From: Salipiger sp. H15
Lineage (GTDB): Bacteria > Pseudomonadota > Alphaproteobacteria > Rhodobacterales > Rhodobacteraceae
NCBI RefSeq assembly: GCF_040409955.1
Contig: NZ_CP123384.1
Span: 1,931,501 to 1,995,500, forward strand
DNA length: 64,000 bases
Direction: 5' to 3'
The notes beneath the pieces are model-generated. The model was given only the letters and a program-made list of their open reading frames with translations. It ran no database searches and was not told the DNA's origin. A program made the position numbers and the translations under genes. This document shows positions 32,785 to 41,906 of this stretch, in pieces. Each line of letters begins with the position of its first letter. Position 1 is the stretch's first letter.

Positions 32785-34835
32785 GCCGTCACCTCCAGGA
32801 TCAGGTTGAGATAGGGGTCCACGGTGCCGGTCATGTCGGGCAGGATCACCGTGGTGGTGTCCATCTGCTCGACGATGGCGGGGCCCTGGATCACGTTGCC
32901 GGGGCGCAGCCTGTCGCGCGCGTAGACCGGGCAGGAGATGAAGTCGCCGGCCTCGGCCATCCACACGTCGCGGCTGGCGATCTGCGCGCCCGAGGCGTCG
33001 GGCCCGGCGGGCTCCTGCGACTTGAACTGCGCCTTGTTGACGATGCCGGCGGCCTCGAGCCGGAGCGTCACCAGCTGGATCGGCTCGCCCTCGGCGACGA
33101 AGCCGAAGCGCTGGCGGTGGGCCGCCTCGAAGCCCTCCTCGAGCGCGGTGAAGGTCGCGGCGGTGATCGGCCCGGCGGGGACGGCGACCGACAGCTCGTA
33201 GTTCTGGCCCATGTAGCGCATGTCGGCGGTGCGCGTCATGATGCGGCGGTCCTCGGCGATCTCCTCGGTGTCGAACCAGTCGCCCGCCTGCGCCATCAGC
33301 TCGGCAAAGCCTGCCTCGACCGGGGCCAGCGCGTCGCGGCCGAGCGGCATCAGCCGCGAGATCGCGAAGTCGGCGCGCAGGTCGGTCAGCAGCAGGCCAA
33401 GCGCGCAGAGCGTCCCGGGGGTCAGCGGCACGATCACCTTGCCCATGTCGAGCTCGCGCGCGAGCCGCGCCGCGTGCAGCGGGCCGGCGCCTCCGAAGGC
33501 CATCAGCGCGTAGTCGCGCGGGTCATGGCCGCGCTGCACCGAGATGACGCGGATCGCCTTGGCCATGTTGGCGGTGACCACCGAGATGATGCCCTGCGCG
33601 GTCTCCATCACGCCGAGCCCCAGCCGGTCGGCCAACCGCTGCACCGAGGCGACGGCGAGGTCGCGGCGCACCTTCATGCGGCCGCCGAGGATCTCGACCG
33701 GGTTCAGCGTCTGCAGCACGATGTTGGCGTCGGTCACCGTGGGTTCGGTCGCGCCGAGCCCGTAGCAGACCGGCCCGGGATGGGCGCCGGCAGAGCGCGG
33801 GCCGACCTTCAGCAGCCCGCCGGTGTCGACATGGGCGATCGAGCCGCCGCCGGCGCCGACGGTGTGGATGTCGAGCATCGGCGCCTTGATCGGGTAGCCG
33901 TGCACGTCCGCCTCGCCGGTCAGCTGGCAGATGCCGTTCTGCAGCAGCGCCACGTCGGACGAGGTGCCGCCGACGTCGAAGGTGATGATGTTCTCGAAGC
34001 CCGACATCCTGCCGATCGCCTGCGCCGCCACCACGCCGGTCGAGGGGCCCGAGAGCACCGTGCGCACCGGCAGGTTGGCCGCGGTGTCGAAGCCGATGAC
34101 GCCGCCGTTCGACTGGGTGAGCTGCGGCGCGATCTCGAGCCCGATGCCCTCGAGGTTCTCCTTCAGGCGGCGGATGTAGCGCTTCATCACCGGCCCGAGA
34201 TAGGCGTTGACCACGGTGGTCGAGAGCCGCTCGAATTCGCGGAACTCCGGCGCCACGTCATGCGAGGCCGAGACGAACACATCCGGCAACTCCTCGGCGA
34301 TCACGCGCTTGGCGAGAGCCTCGTGCTCGGTGTTGAGGAAGCCGTAGAGGAAGCAGACCGCCAGCGACTTGATGTCCTGACCGGCGAGCGCGCGCAGCTC
34401 GGTGCGCAGCGCCTCCTCGTCGAGCGCCACGTCGACCGTGCCGTCGTATTTCATCCGCTCGGGCACCTCGCGGCGCAGGTCGCGCGTGACCAGCTGCTCG
34501 GGCTTCTCGGCCATCATGTCGTAGAGGTTCGGGCGCTTCTGCCGTCCGATCTCGAGCAGGTCGCGGAACCCGTCCGAGACGATCAGCCCGGTCTTCACCC
34601 CGCGCAGCTCGATCAGCGCGTTGGTGGCGACGGTGGTGCCATGGCCGAGGAAGGAAAGGTCCTTCGCGGTCTTGCCGACCTGGTCCAGCCCCTCGACCAC
34701 CCCCGTGGTGATCCCGCGCGAGGGATCGTCGGGTGTCGACGAGACCTTCCAGATCTCGACCTTGCCGCTGTCTTCGTCAAACAGGCACACGTCGGTGAAC
34801 GTGCCGCCCGAGTCTACGCCAATTCTCCAGGCCAT
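32781..34835 (-). CDS. hyuA: hydantoinase A / oxoprolinase alpha subunit family
   Basis: This 684-residue protein starts with the acetate/sugar-kinase-like ATP-binding motif GVDSGGTFTDVCLFD and continues with FLGHGTTVATNALIE, LSGPSTGVVAAQAIG, FDVGGTSSDVALL and VGAGGGSIAHVD, all standard for HyuA. It couples ATP hydrolysis to ring opening with HyuB. The start lies 22 bases after the oxidase stop. Confidence 0.9.
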   Translation of the reverse strand: MAWRIGVDSGGTFTDVCLFDEDSGKVEIWKVSSTPDDPSRGITTGVVEGLDQVGKTAKDLSFLGHGTTVATNALIELRGVKTGLIVSDGFRDLLEIGRQKRPNLYDMMAEKPEQLVTRDLRREVPERMKYDGTVDVALDEEALRTELRALAGQDIKSLAVCFLYGFLNTEHEALAKRVIAEELPDVFVSASHDVAPEFREFERLSTTVVNAYLGPVMKRYIRRLKENLEGIGLEIAPQLTQSNGGVIGFDTAANLPVRTVLSGPSTGVVAAQAIGRMSGFENIITFDVGGTSSDVALLQNGICQLTGEADVHGYPIKAPMLDIHTVGAGGGSIAHVDTGGLLKVGPRSAGAHPGPVCYGLGATEPTVTDANIVLQTLNPVEILGGRMKVRRDLAVASVQRLADRLGLGVMETAQGIISVVTANMAKAIRVISVQRGHDPRDYALMAFGGAGPLHAARLARELDMGKVIVPLTPGTLCALGLLLTDLRADFAISRLMPLGRDALAPVEAGFAELMAQAGDWFDTEEIAEDRRIMTRTADMRYMGQNYELSVAVPAGPITAATFTALEEGFEAAHRQRFGFVAEGEPIQLVTLRLEAAGIVNKAQFKSQEPAGPDASGAQIASRDVWMAEAGDFISCPVYARDRLRPGNVIQGPAIVEQMDTTTVILPDMTGTVDPYLNLILEVTA

Positions 34836-34857
34836 TGTCTTATCCCTGTTGTGGTCT

Positions 34858-36189
34858 TCAGGCCGCGCGTGCCGCGGCTTCGGAATGGGTGTTGCGGAAC
34901 CGCGAAAGGCGGAAAGGGGCAGGATCGACCCGCGGCGTCACGCCGCGAACCATCTGGGCCATCAGCTCGCCCGCCCCGGGGCCAGAGCCGAAACCGTGCC
35001 CCGAGAACCCTGCGGAGAGGAAGAGCCCGGGCAGGCGCTCCACCTCCGAGATCGCGGGGATCGCGTCGGGGGTGGCGTCGATCATCCCGGCCCAGCTGTG
35101 CGTCTGGCGCGCATCGGCAAATCCGGCGAAGACCTTGGGCAGGTTGCGCAGGGTGATGCGGTTGAACGGCTCGTGGGGCAGGGGTTCCAGCGTGCGGATG
35201 CGCTCGAAGGGGCTGGTCTCGTCGAGCGACCAGCGCCGCGGCATGGTCAGCTCGGACACGAACTGCCCGCCGACCCGCAGCTTCAGCTCGCGCCAGCTGG
35301 TGACCAGCGTGGGGAAGAAATCGCGGAAGAGCCGGAAGCTGTCGGGCACGATGGGCGCGACGTTGGCATTGCGCAGCGCCACGGTATAGCCGCCGTCGAG
35401 CCGCTTGCGGAAGGCGAAGTCGCCGCCGCCGACGGGCATCGGCGGCACCTTGGCAGAGCTCTCGATGCGCGCCGCGGTGCCGAGGATCTTCAGCTGCGGG
35501 AAGTTCACCCCGAGGTTGCCGAGGAAGAGCCGCGACCAGGCGCCGCCGGCCAGCACGGCGCGGTCGGTGCGGATCGTGCCCTTCTCGGTGACCACGGCGC
35601 TGAGCCGCCCGGCGCTCTGCTCGAGCCCGCGCACGGCGCAGTTCTCGAGGATCACCGCGCCGAGCCGCCGGGCCGCCATGGCCATCTGCGGCACCGCGCG
35701 CCAGGGTTCGGCGCGGCCGTCGTTGCGGGTGTAGAGCCCCATGGAATAGGTCTCCGAGATGCCCGGCAGCACGTCCTGCAGGCCCTTGCGGTCCAGCTTG
35801 CGCGATTCCATCCCCGCGCGCTCGGCATAAACCGACCAGTCCGTGAATTCCTTCACCTCGGCGCGGGTGCGGCAGACATAGGTGATGCCGGTCTCGCGGA
35901 AGCCGGTGTCGATGCCGAAGCGCCGGTCGATCTCGCGCCAGAGCTCGAGCGAACGGATGGTCAGCGGCAGCTCGACCGGATCGCGGCCCATCTGCCGCAC
36001 CCAGCCCCAGTTGCGCGAGCTCTGCTCGCCGGCGATGCGGCCCTTCTCGCAGAGCACGACCTTCACGCCCGCCTCGGCGAGGTAGAGCGCGGTGGTCACG
36101 CCCGCGATGCCGCCGCCGATGATGACGACCTCGGCCTCGGCCGGGAGCGTCGCGTCGGTTTGCAGTGTTTCGAGGTTGTCGAGGATCAT
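34858..36189 (-). CDS. FAD-dependent amino-acid/amine oxidase (DAO family)
   Basis: This 443-residue flavoprotein has the Rossmann motif VIIGGGIAGVTTALYLAEAG (22-41) and the DAO-type C-terminal segment (GMIDATPDAIPAISEVERLP; SGHGFGSGPGAGELMAQ). Family members oxidise D-amino acids, sarcosine or other secondary amines to imines. With RidA downstream and HyuAB between them, the order suggests sequential breakdown of an N-containing ring compound. It starts seven bases after the SDR stop. Confidence 0.85.
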   Translation of the reverse strand: MILDNLETLQTDATLPAEAEVVIIGGGIAGVTTALYLAEAGVKVVLCEKGRIAGEQSSRNWGWVRQMGRDPVELPLTIRSLELWREIDRRFGIDTGFRETGITYVCRTRAEVKEFTDWSVYAERAGMESRKLDRKGLQDVLPGISETYSMGLYTRNDGRAEPWRAVPQMAMAARRLGAVILENCAVRGLEQSAGRLSAVVTEKGTIRTDRAVLAGGAWSRLFLGNLGVNFPQLKILGTAARIESSAKVPPMPVGGGDFAFRKRLDGGYTVALRNANVAPIVPDSFRLFRDFFPTLVTSWRELKLRVGGQFVSELTMPRRWSLDETSPFERIRTLEPLPHEPFNRITLRNLPKVFAGFADARQTHSWAGMIDATPDAIPAISEVERLPGLFLSAGFSGHGFGSGPGAGELMAQMVRGVTPRVDPAPFRLSRFRNTHSEAAARAA

Positions 36190-36196
36190 CGGCGCC

Positions 36197-36913
36197 TCAC
36201 AGCGTGTCTTCGAGACGGCAGTTCACCAGCATCTCGGCCATGGCCGCGGTGTTGGGCAGCTCGATCGCGGTGCGCACCAGACCGGCAAGATCCCCGGGCT
36301 GGATCATCTCCTCGGGGGTGACCTTCTTGGTGTAGGCGCTCATCTCGGTGCGCACGAAGGAGGGGCAGATGGCGGTGGCGCGCACGCCCTTCTCCCAGCC
36401 GACGAAGCGGGTGGTGTGGTGCAGGCCCATCATGGCGAACTTGGTCATGTTGTAGCCCACCAGCGGGTTGCGCACGCGCTTGCCCGAGAGTGACACGATG
36501 TTGATGATCCGGCCGCGGCCGGTCTGCTCGAGATGCGGCATGCACAGGCGCGTCAGCCGCAGCGGCGCCTTGACGTTGACCGCCCAGAGCCGGTCGAGCG
36601 CCTCCTCGTTCTCGTCCATGAGGTGGACATGCTCGCCGTTGCCGGCATTGTTGACCAACCCGTCGATACGGCCGAACTTCTGCACGGTCGCGTCGATCCA
36701 GTCTTCGGCGGTTTTTGGCTCATATGCGTCAAACTGCGCATAAAACGTCATGTCATCCGCCGGACCATGCGCTTCTTCGAGCGAGGCGATGTCGCGGGCG
36801 CCGAGCGAGAGGCGATAGCCATGCGCCTTCAACTCGCGCACGATCGCGGCGCCGATGCCGCGATTCGCTCCGGAAATGACTATGACGGGCGCGGTGTCGG
36901 TCTGCTCATCCAT
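36197..36913 (-). CDS. short-chain dehydrogenase/reductase
   Basis: This 238-residue SDR has the coenzyme motif GANRGIGAA (15-23), NNAG, catalytic Ser in IVSLSG, and YNMTK for Tyr/Lys. It is the first gene of the minus-strand cluster, preceded by a 352-bp spacer shared with the divergent TRAP operon. A short stretch near 36710-36760 has lower GC. Substrate unknown. Confidence 0.85.
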   Translation of the reverse strand: MDEQTDTAPVIVISGANRGIGAAIVRELKAHGYRLSLGARDIASLEEAHGPADDMTFYAQFDAYEPKTAEDWIDATVQKFGRIDGLVNNAGNGEHVHLMDENEEALDRLWAVNVKAPLRLTRLCMPHLEQTGRGRIINIVSLSGKRVRNPLVGYNMTKFAMMGLHHTTRFVGWEKGVRATAICPSFVRTEMSAYTKKVTPEEMIQPGDLAGLVRTAIELPNTAAMAEMLVNCRLEDTL

Positions 36914-37265
36914 GCGAAGACGGTCCTGTTCTTACGTGGCTGCGGTGGCCTGGTGATTCCACCGCCTTCCCTGATCACTTGCGCACTTCTGCGCGTTTGT
37001 GAATGAAAATCCGAGCGACCGTGACGTTTTTCCAGAATCCGCATAAGAATTGCGCAGATTTTCGGCCTATCAGCGCGCGATTTCGGGAATTAGCGGAATT
37101 ATGTGGGAGATAGTGAAGGTTTCTTGACAGAAAATGCCAAGATGTGCGTGCATGTGTGCATGATCCTGCTCGACTCGATCATCAATAAACCGACGTCAGA
37201 CCTGTTCACCCGGCACGGGCGGCATGCGCACCAGGCAGGATGAACGAAGCACAGGGAGCTTCATC
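36914..37265. promoter_or_regulatory. divergent control region, SDR cluster / TRAP operon
   Basis: No gene is seen in 352 bases. The stretch 37010-37200 is clearly richer in A and T than its surroundings. It includes TTGACA (37124-37129) with no good -10 at 16-18 bases. Two direct GTGCATG repeats lie at 37148 and 37156, eight bases apart, and may be a site for the DeoR-type regulator of the plus-strand operon. Confidence 0.4.
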
Positions 37266-38282
37266 ATGACCTTCACCCGTCGCACCTTCATGCAGGCGGC
37301 CACCGCGACCGGGGCGCTTTCCGCCTTCGCGCGTCCCGCCCTTGCCAACATCCGCTGGGACATGGCGGACGAATACGGCGCGCAGGCGCTCTCCGGGAAG
37401 GCCTCGACCTTCTTCCTCTCCGAGCTGGAGAAGAAGGTGGGCGATGCGCTGACCATCACCTACCAGGGCGGCGGCGCGCTCGGCTACAAGTCCGTCGACC
37501 ATTTCGACGCGGTGCAGGACGGGGCGGTGCAGGCTGCGGTCACGCTGGTCACGCAGCTCGGCGGGATCGACCCGTTCTTCAACCTCTCGTCGCTGCCCTT
37601 CATCGCCTCGACCCCGGAAGAGGCTTTCCTGCTCTGGCAGGCGGCGCGCGAGGAATACGCCAAAATCTTCGAGGACAACGGCATGGTGCTGCTCTGGGCG
37701 ATGCCGAACCCGCCGTCGGGGATCAACGCGCCGCGCCCGATCACCTCGGTCGACGCGCTCAAGGACCTGCGCATCCGCACCTATGACGTGAACGGCACCG
37801 AGACCATGATGAACGCCGGCGCGGCGCCGCTGCAGGTCGCATGGTCGGACCTCATCCCGCAGCTCTCCACCGGCGGCATCGACGCGGTGCTGACCTCGGC
37901 GGATGGCGCGATGCAGCTGTCGCTGTGGGATTACGTGAGCGATTTCACAGAGATGAACTATGCCATGGGCCTGTTCATGTGCCACGTGAACAAGGACGAG
38001 TTCGACGCGCTGCCCGAAGAGGTGCAGGCCGCGATGCTGGAGATCGTCCCGGCCTGCGATGCCTACAACTGGGAGATCATGCGCGACTCGATCGACGCGG
38101 CCTATGCCAAGATGTCCGAGAACGGCATGAAGATCACCCTCGACGACGACGTCCCCGCCGAGGTCTTCGACTTCCTCAAGGCCGCCGGGGCCAAGGTCAA
38201 GGAGGGCTGGCTGGCCGAGACCGGCGACCGCGGCGCCGCGGTGCTGGCGAAGTTCGAGGAGCTGAAGGCGACCGCGGGCTGA
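37266..38282 (+). CDS. dctP: TRAP transporter solute-binding protein (DctP family)
   Basis: This encodes 338 residues from ATG 37266 behind a GGGAG site. The N-terminus (TRRTFMQAATATGALSAFAR) is a Tat-type signal, so the protein is exported folded. The mature part follows the DctP pattern (KKVGDALTITYQGGGALGYK; LKDLRIRTYDVNGTETMMNA; STGGIDAVLTSADGAMQ). It delivers a carboxylate-like solute to the two membrane subunits encoded next. It begins a plus-strand operon divergent from the hydantoinase-type cluster. Confidence 0.9.
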   Translation: MTFTRRTFMQAATATGALSAFARPALANIRWDMADEYGAQALSGKASTFFLSELEKKVGDALTITYQGGGALGYKSVDHFDAVQDGAVQAAVTLVTQLGGIDPFFNLSSLPFIASTPEEAFLLWQAAREEYAKIFEDNGMVLLWAMPNPPSGINAPRPITSVDALKDLRIRTYDVNGTETMMNAGAAPLQVAWSDLIPQLSTGGIDAVLTSADGAMQLSLWDYVSDFTEMNYAMGLFMCHVNKDEFDALPEEVQAAMLEIVPACDAYNWEIMRDSIDAAYAKMSENGMKITLDDDVPAEVFDFLKAAGAKVKEGWLAETGDRGAAVLAKFEELKATAG

Positions 38283-38303
38283 TCCCCGGCGGCACCTGAT
38301 GTT

Positions 38304-38329
38304 GCCGGGCCTTCGCGCGAAGGCCCGGC
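38304..38329 (+). other. strong hairpin between TRAP P and Q genes
   Basis: A 12-bp perfect stem (GCCGGGCCTTCG and its complement) with a two-base loop lies 22 bases after the dctP stop and before dctQ. There is no T-run. Such intercistronic hairpins commonly raise the binding-protein level relative to the membrane subunits. Confidence 0.65.
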
Positions 38330-38352
38330 GCGGCCCCCGCGGCAGAAAGGAC

Positions 38353-38946
38353 ATGGCTCAGATGACCGCAAAGACCCTCGAAGAGATTGCCGAGCTGGCA
38401 GCGCCCCCGCACCCGGCCCGGACCGACGATCCGGCATGGCTGCACGTGGTGGCGCGATGCTCCGCGCTGCTGAACCGCTGCGCGGCGGTGATCTCGGCCA
38501 CGCTGCTCGTGCTGATGACCTCACTCATCCTGCTCGAGATCTGCCTGCGCTTCTTCTCGCGGTCCACCTACATGGCGGATGTGCTGGTGGGCTACGGCGT
38601 GGCGGCGATCACCTTCCTCGCGGCGCCCTGGGCGCTGCAGGAGGGGGCGATGATCCGCGTCACGGTGCTGACCGACCGGCTGAAGGGGCGGGCGCGCTGG
38701 CTGGCCGAGGCCTTCACCCTGCTTTCGGCGGGCGCCATCATGGGCTTCCTGCTGAACTACCAGTGGAAGACCGTCTCGAAACTCTTCTCGCGCGGCTCCA
38801 CCAGCGAGCATTTCATCCCGATCCCGCTCTGGATCCCCGAGAGCTTCTTCCTGATCGGGCTGGCCCTCCTTCTTCTTCAGCTCGTCGTGCGGGCGCTGCG
38901 GTTGGTTGCCGTCGGCCATGCCGAAGAGCGCGCGCTGAACCTCTGA
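38353..38946 (+). CDS. dctQ: TRAP transporter small permease (DctQ)
   Basis: This encodes 197 residues from ATG 38353 after AGAAAGGAC. Four hydrophobic helices are visible in the DctQ pattern (VISATLLVLMTSLILLEICL; VLVGYGVAAITFLAAPWALQ; LLSAGAIMGFLLNY; SFFLIGLALLLLQLVVRALR), preceded by an unusually long cytoplasmic N-terminus of about 45 residues. It pairs with the large permease. Confidence 0.9.
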   Translation: MAQMTAKTLEEIAELAAPPHPARTDDPAWLHVVARCSALLNRCAAVISATLLVLMTSLILLEICLRFFSRSTYMADVLVGYGVAAITFLAAPWALQEGAMIRVTVLTDRLKGRARWLAEAFTLLSAGAIMGFLLNYQWKTVSKLFSRGSTSEHFIPIPLWIPESFFLIGLALLLLQLVVRALRLVAVGHAEERALNL

Positions 38947-38961
38947 GCCGGGAGAGAGATC

Positions 38962-40266
38962 ATGTCCGTCACATTTTCCGCCGCCATCGTCCTCGGCCTG
39001 CTCGGGCTCTTCCTCGGGGCAGGGGTCTGGATCTTCTCCGGCCTGATGCTGGTCGGCGCCTCGGCGATGTACCTCGTGCTCGACTTCAACGCCGCACGCA
39101 TCGGCGCCATCGCCACCAAGGTCATCTCCTCCTCCGCCATTTCCTGGGAGCTGGCGGCGATCCCGATCTTCATGTGGATGGGCGACATCATCTTCCGCAC
39201 CGACATCTCGCAGCGGCTGTTCCGCGGGCTCGCCCCGATGGTGGCGCGCATCCCCGGCGGGCTTTTGCACACCAACGTGCTCGGCTGCACGGTCTTCGCG
39301 GCGATCTCGGGCTCGTCGACGGCGACCACCGCCACCGTCGGCAAGATCACCATCCCCGAGCTGCAGGCGCGCGGCTACGACTTGCGGCTGGCCTCGGGCT
39401 CGCTGGCCGGGGCGGGATCCTTCGGCCTGCTGATCCCGCCCTCGATCGCGATGATCGTCTACGGCGTGCTGGCCGAGGTCTCGATCGCCAAGCTCTTCGC
39501 GGCGGGGGTCATCCCGGGACTGATGATGGCGGGGCTCTACGTCGGTTACATCGCGATCATGTCGATCCTCGACCCGTCGCGCGCCCCGAAATACGAGGGC
39601 GAGGTGAGCGCGGGCGCGCTGCTGCGCGGCGCGCTGGAGCTCGTGCCGATCATGCTGCTGATGGTCGTGGTGCTGGGCTCGATCTACTCGGGCATCGCCA
39701 CCCCCTCCGAGGCGGCGGCGGTCGGCGTCTTCGGCGCCATCGTGATCACCGTGGTCACCGGGCAGTTCTCGCTGCAACTCATGCGCGACAGCCTCATGGC
39801 GACGATCCGCGTCTCGGCGATGATCCTCATGCTGATCGCGGCCTCGGCCTTCCTGTCGGCGGCCATCGCCTACATGCACCTGCCGACCAAGATCACCCAG
39901 GGCATCTCGGCGATGCAGCTCTCGCCCTACGGCGTGCTGCTGATCCTCGCCGCGCTCTACATCGTGCTCGGCATGTTCCTCGACGGCACCTCGATGACGG
40001 TGATGACCGTGCCGATCGCCGTGCCGCTGATCGTGCAGGCCGGGTTCGACCCGATCTGGTTCGGCATCTACCTCGTGATCATGATCGAGATGAGCGCGCT
40101 GACGCCGCCGGTGGGGCTCAACCTCTTCGTGCTGCAGGGGCTGACGCGACGTTCCATGGGAGAGACCGTGCGCGCCGCGGCACCATTTTTCCTGCTGCTG
40201 TGCCTCGGAACGGTGATTCTGGCGGTGTTTCCCCAGATCGTTCTTTGGTTGCCAAGCCGGTTGTGA
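38962..40266 (+). CDS. dctM: TRAP transporter large permease (DctM)
   Basis: This 434-residue membrane protein has about 12 helices and the DctM signatures SGSSTATTATVGKITIPELQ, GSFGLLIPPSIAMIVYG and TPPVGLNLFVLQG. It forms the sodium-coupled translocation channel. A GGGAGAGAG site precedes the ATG, and a DeoR-type regulator gene follows in the same direction. Confidence 0.9.
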   Translation: MSVTFSAAIVLGLLGLFLGAGVWIFSGLMLVGASAMYLVLDFNAARIGAIATKVISSSAISWELAAIPIFMWMGDIIFRTDISQRLFRGLAPMVARIPGGLLHTNVLGCTVFAAISGSSTATTATVGKITIPELQARGYDLRLASGSLAGAGSFGLLIPPSIAMIVYGVLAEVSIAKLFAAGVIPGLMMAGLYVGYIAIMSILDPSRAPKYEGEVSAGALLRGALELVPIMLLMVVVLGSIYSGIATPSEAAAVGVFGAIVITVVTGQFSLQLMRDSLMATIRVSAMILMLIAASAFLSAAIAYMHLPTKITQGISAMQLSPYGVLLILAALYIVLGMFLDGTSMTVMTVPIAVPLIVQAGFDPIWFGIYLVIMIEMSALTPPVGLNLFVLQGLTRRSMGETVRAAAPFFLLLCLGTVILAVFPQIVLWLPSRL

Positions 40267-40324
40267 TGTGAAGAGAGAGGTCAACCATCCGTGATGATGA
40301 AGAATAGCGAGCAGGGAGAGCCCC

Positions 40325-41131
40325 TTGACTGACTTCGAGGACGCGTTGAGCGACGAGATGCTGCCCGCCGAACGGCGCCAGCACCTGATCGAATGGTTCC
40401 GGCAGAACCAGGCCGGCTCGGGGCAGGACCTTGCGCGCATGTTCGGCATCTCGGTCTCGACCATCCGCCGCGATCTCGACCTGCTCGCCAGCGAGGGGCT
40501 GGTCCGGCGCACCCATGGCGGCGCCGTGGCGATCCGCTCGCGGGCGACCTACGAGCCCTCGACCGACCTGTCGCAGCGCACCGCGGTCGAGGAAAAGCAG
40601 GCCATAGCGCGCGAGGCGCTGACCCTGATCGAGCCGCACCAGTCGCTGCTCATCGACACCGGCGCGGTGATCTGCCACCGGCTCGCCGACGAGATCGCGC
40701 AGCTCGAGATCCCGCTCACCGTGATCACCAACGACGTCTACGTCGCCAAGCAGCTGACCTACCGCGAGAACATCACGCTGATCGTGCCGGGGGGCGCCTG
40801 CCGCTACGGCTCGTTCAGCCTGCTCGGTGAGCCGGGGCTCAGCTTCCTGCGCAACATCCATTGCGACATCTTCTTCATGTCGGCGGCGGCCATCGACGAG
40901 ACCGGCGTGTCGGAGACCCATCTCGAGCTGGGGCATTTGAAGCGCGCGATGATCGCCGCGGCAAGCGAGGTGGTGCTGCTGGCCGACAGCAGCCGCTTCA
41001 TGTCCCGCGCGCTGCACCGGACCGTCCCGATCGAGGAGATCGACCGGATCATCACGGATTCCGGCCTGCTTGAGGAAGACCGCGCGAAGTTCCCGCCGCA
41101 GAAGCCGAAGTTCACCGTCCTCGAGGTCTGA
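40325..41131 (+). CDS. DeoR/GlpR-family transcriptional regulator
   Basis: This encodes 268 residues from a TTG at 40325 well placed after CAGGGAG; the first ATG in frame (40358) has no ribosome site. The N-terminal winged HTH (RRQHLIEWF; DLARMFGISVSTIRRDLDLL; LVRRTHGGAV) and the sugar-phosphate-isomerase-like effector domain (LLIDTGAVICHRLADE; CDIFFMSAAAIDETGVSE; LADSSRFM) define the DeoR/GlpR family, which usually senses phosphorylated sugars. It probably regulates the TRAP operon and perhaps the divergent cluster. Confidence 0.85.
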   Translation: MTDFEDALSDEMLPAERRQHLIEWFRQNQAGSGQDLARMFGISVSTIRRDLDLLASEGLVRRTHGGAVAIRSRATYEPSTDLSQRTAVEEKQAIAREALTLIEPHQSLLIDTGAVICHRLADEIAQLEIPLTVITNDVYVAKQLTYRENITLIVPGGACRYGSFSLLGEPGLSFLRNIHCDIFFMSAAAIDETGVSETHLELGHLKRAMIAAASEVVLLADSSRFMSRALHRTVPIEEIDRIITDSGLLEEDRAKFPPQKPKFTVLEV

Positions 41132-41191
41132 GCGCGGCCACCCGCCGCGCGGGCGCGCCCGGAGCATTCGGCCCGGACACGCGGGCTTGCG

Positions 41192-41551
41192 TCACGCCGC
41201 GATGGCGTCGTCGATGGTCGAGAAGAACTCGCCGCGGGTGAAGGGCATGGTCAGGATGCCGCTCGCGCCGAGCCCCTTTGCCAGCAGCGTCGTCGCCACC
41301 CGCGCGTAGCGGTTCAGCACGACGATCGGCTGGCGCTTGTTCACCGCGCGCAGGTCGCGCAGGAAGACGAACCCGTCCTGGTCGGGCAGCTCTGGGTCGA
41401 GCATCACCAGGTCGTACAGGCCGCTTTCGATCAGCGGGCGGGCATCGTCCGCGGTCGCGGTCTGAAAGGCATCGTGGCCGCCCTCGGCAAGGATGCGGTC
41501 CAGAGCGCTGCGCTGGTCCTGGTCTGGAAGGATCAGAAGGATCCGGGCCAT
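41192..41551 (-). CDS. single-domain response regulator
   Basis: This encodes 119 residues from ATG 41551 behind AAGGAG. It is a lone receiver domain: acidic residues at LPDQDQ, the acceptor Asp in YDLVMLDPELPDQDG, and a late segment where Met-Pro follows Thr in LTMPF instead of the usual Lys-Pro. No histidine kinase or output domain lies nearby. It may act as a phosphate relay or bind a partner. Confidence 0.8.
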   Translation of the reverse strand: MARILLILPDQDQRSALDRILAEGGHDAFQTATADDARPLIESGLYDLVMLDPELPDQDGFVFLRDLRAVNKRQPIVVLNRYARVATTLLAKGLGASGILTMPFTRGEFFSTIDDAIAA

Positions 41552-41906
41552 GAGGTCTCCTTTCGGGGCTTGTGTGCGAAGGTCCCCAAGGATGTCGGCG
41601 GAGCGGTTTTCGCTCAACCGAGTCATCCAGAGGTTTACGTAGCGTCCACGTGGATAAGCCGGGGGGAATGTGCGGGGTTACCGAAACACCCTCCGCGTTG
41701 CGCCTCGGCGAAGGTGGCAGGCAGCGGCGGCACGCCGGGCGGGCAGGGGGGCGATTCTGCCCATCCCCGGTCTCCCTCCGGCGCGGCGCGATGCAGGCCT
41801 GCCCCGCAGGCGGGAAATTCGGCGGCGCGGCGCAGAAAGCAGAGGCAGCCGCCGCGCCGCGCATGCTAGCGCTGGGGTCCACAGACAGGCACGAACGGAG
41901 CAAGCC
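41552..41906. other. 355-bp intergenic stretch
   Basis: Apart from the ribosome sites of the two flanking genes I see no gene, hairpin with T-run, or clear promoter here. The genes diverge, so both promoters should lie in it. Confidence 0.5.

Noticed and set aside
29380..32814. 1144-codon open frame on the plus strand
   Set aside because: It is antisense to the AGE, RidA and HyuB genes, which have clear family motifs. The His/Arg/Gly/Val-rich composition is what GC-rich antisense frames give.
32769..35156. 795-codon open frame on the plus strand
   Set aside because: Shadow of HyuA on the other strand; no motif and no ribosome site at its start.
37124..37152. TTGACA as a complete promoter for the first TRAP operon
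   Set aside because: No acceptable -10 hexamer lies 16-18 bases downstream; kept only as a possible part of the control region.
38521..40512. 663-codon open frame on the minus strand
   Set aside because: Antisense to dctQM; extremely rich in Asp, His, Arg and Gly, with no recognisable domain.
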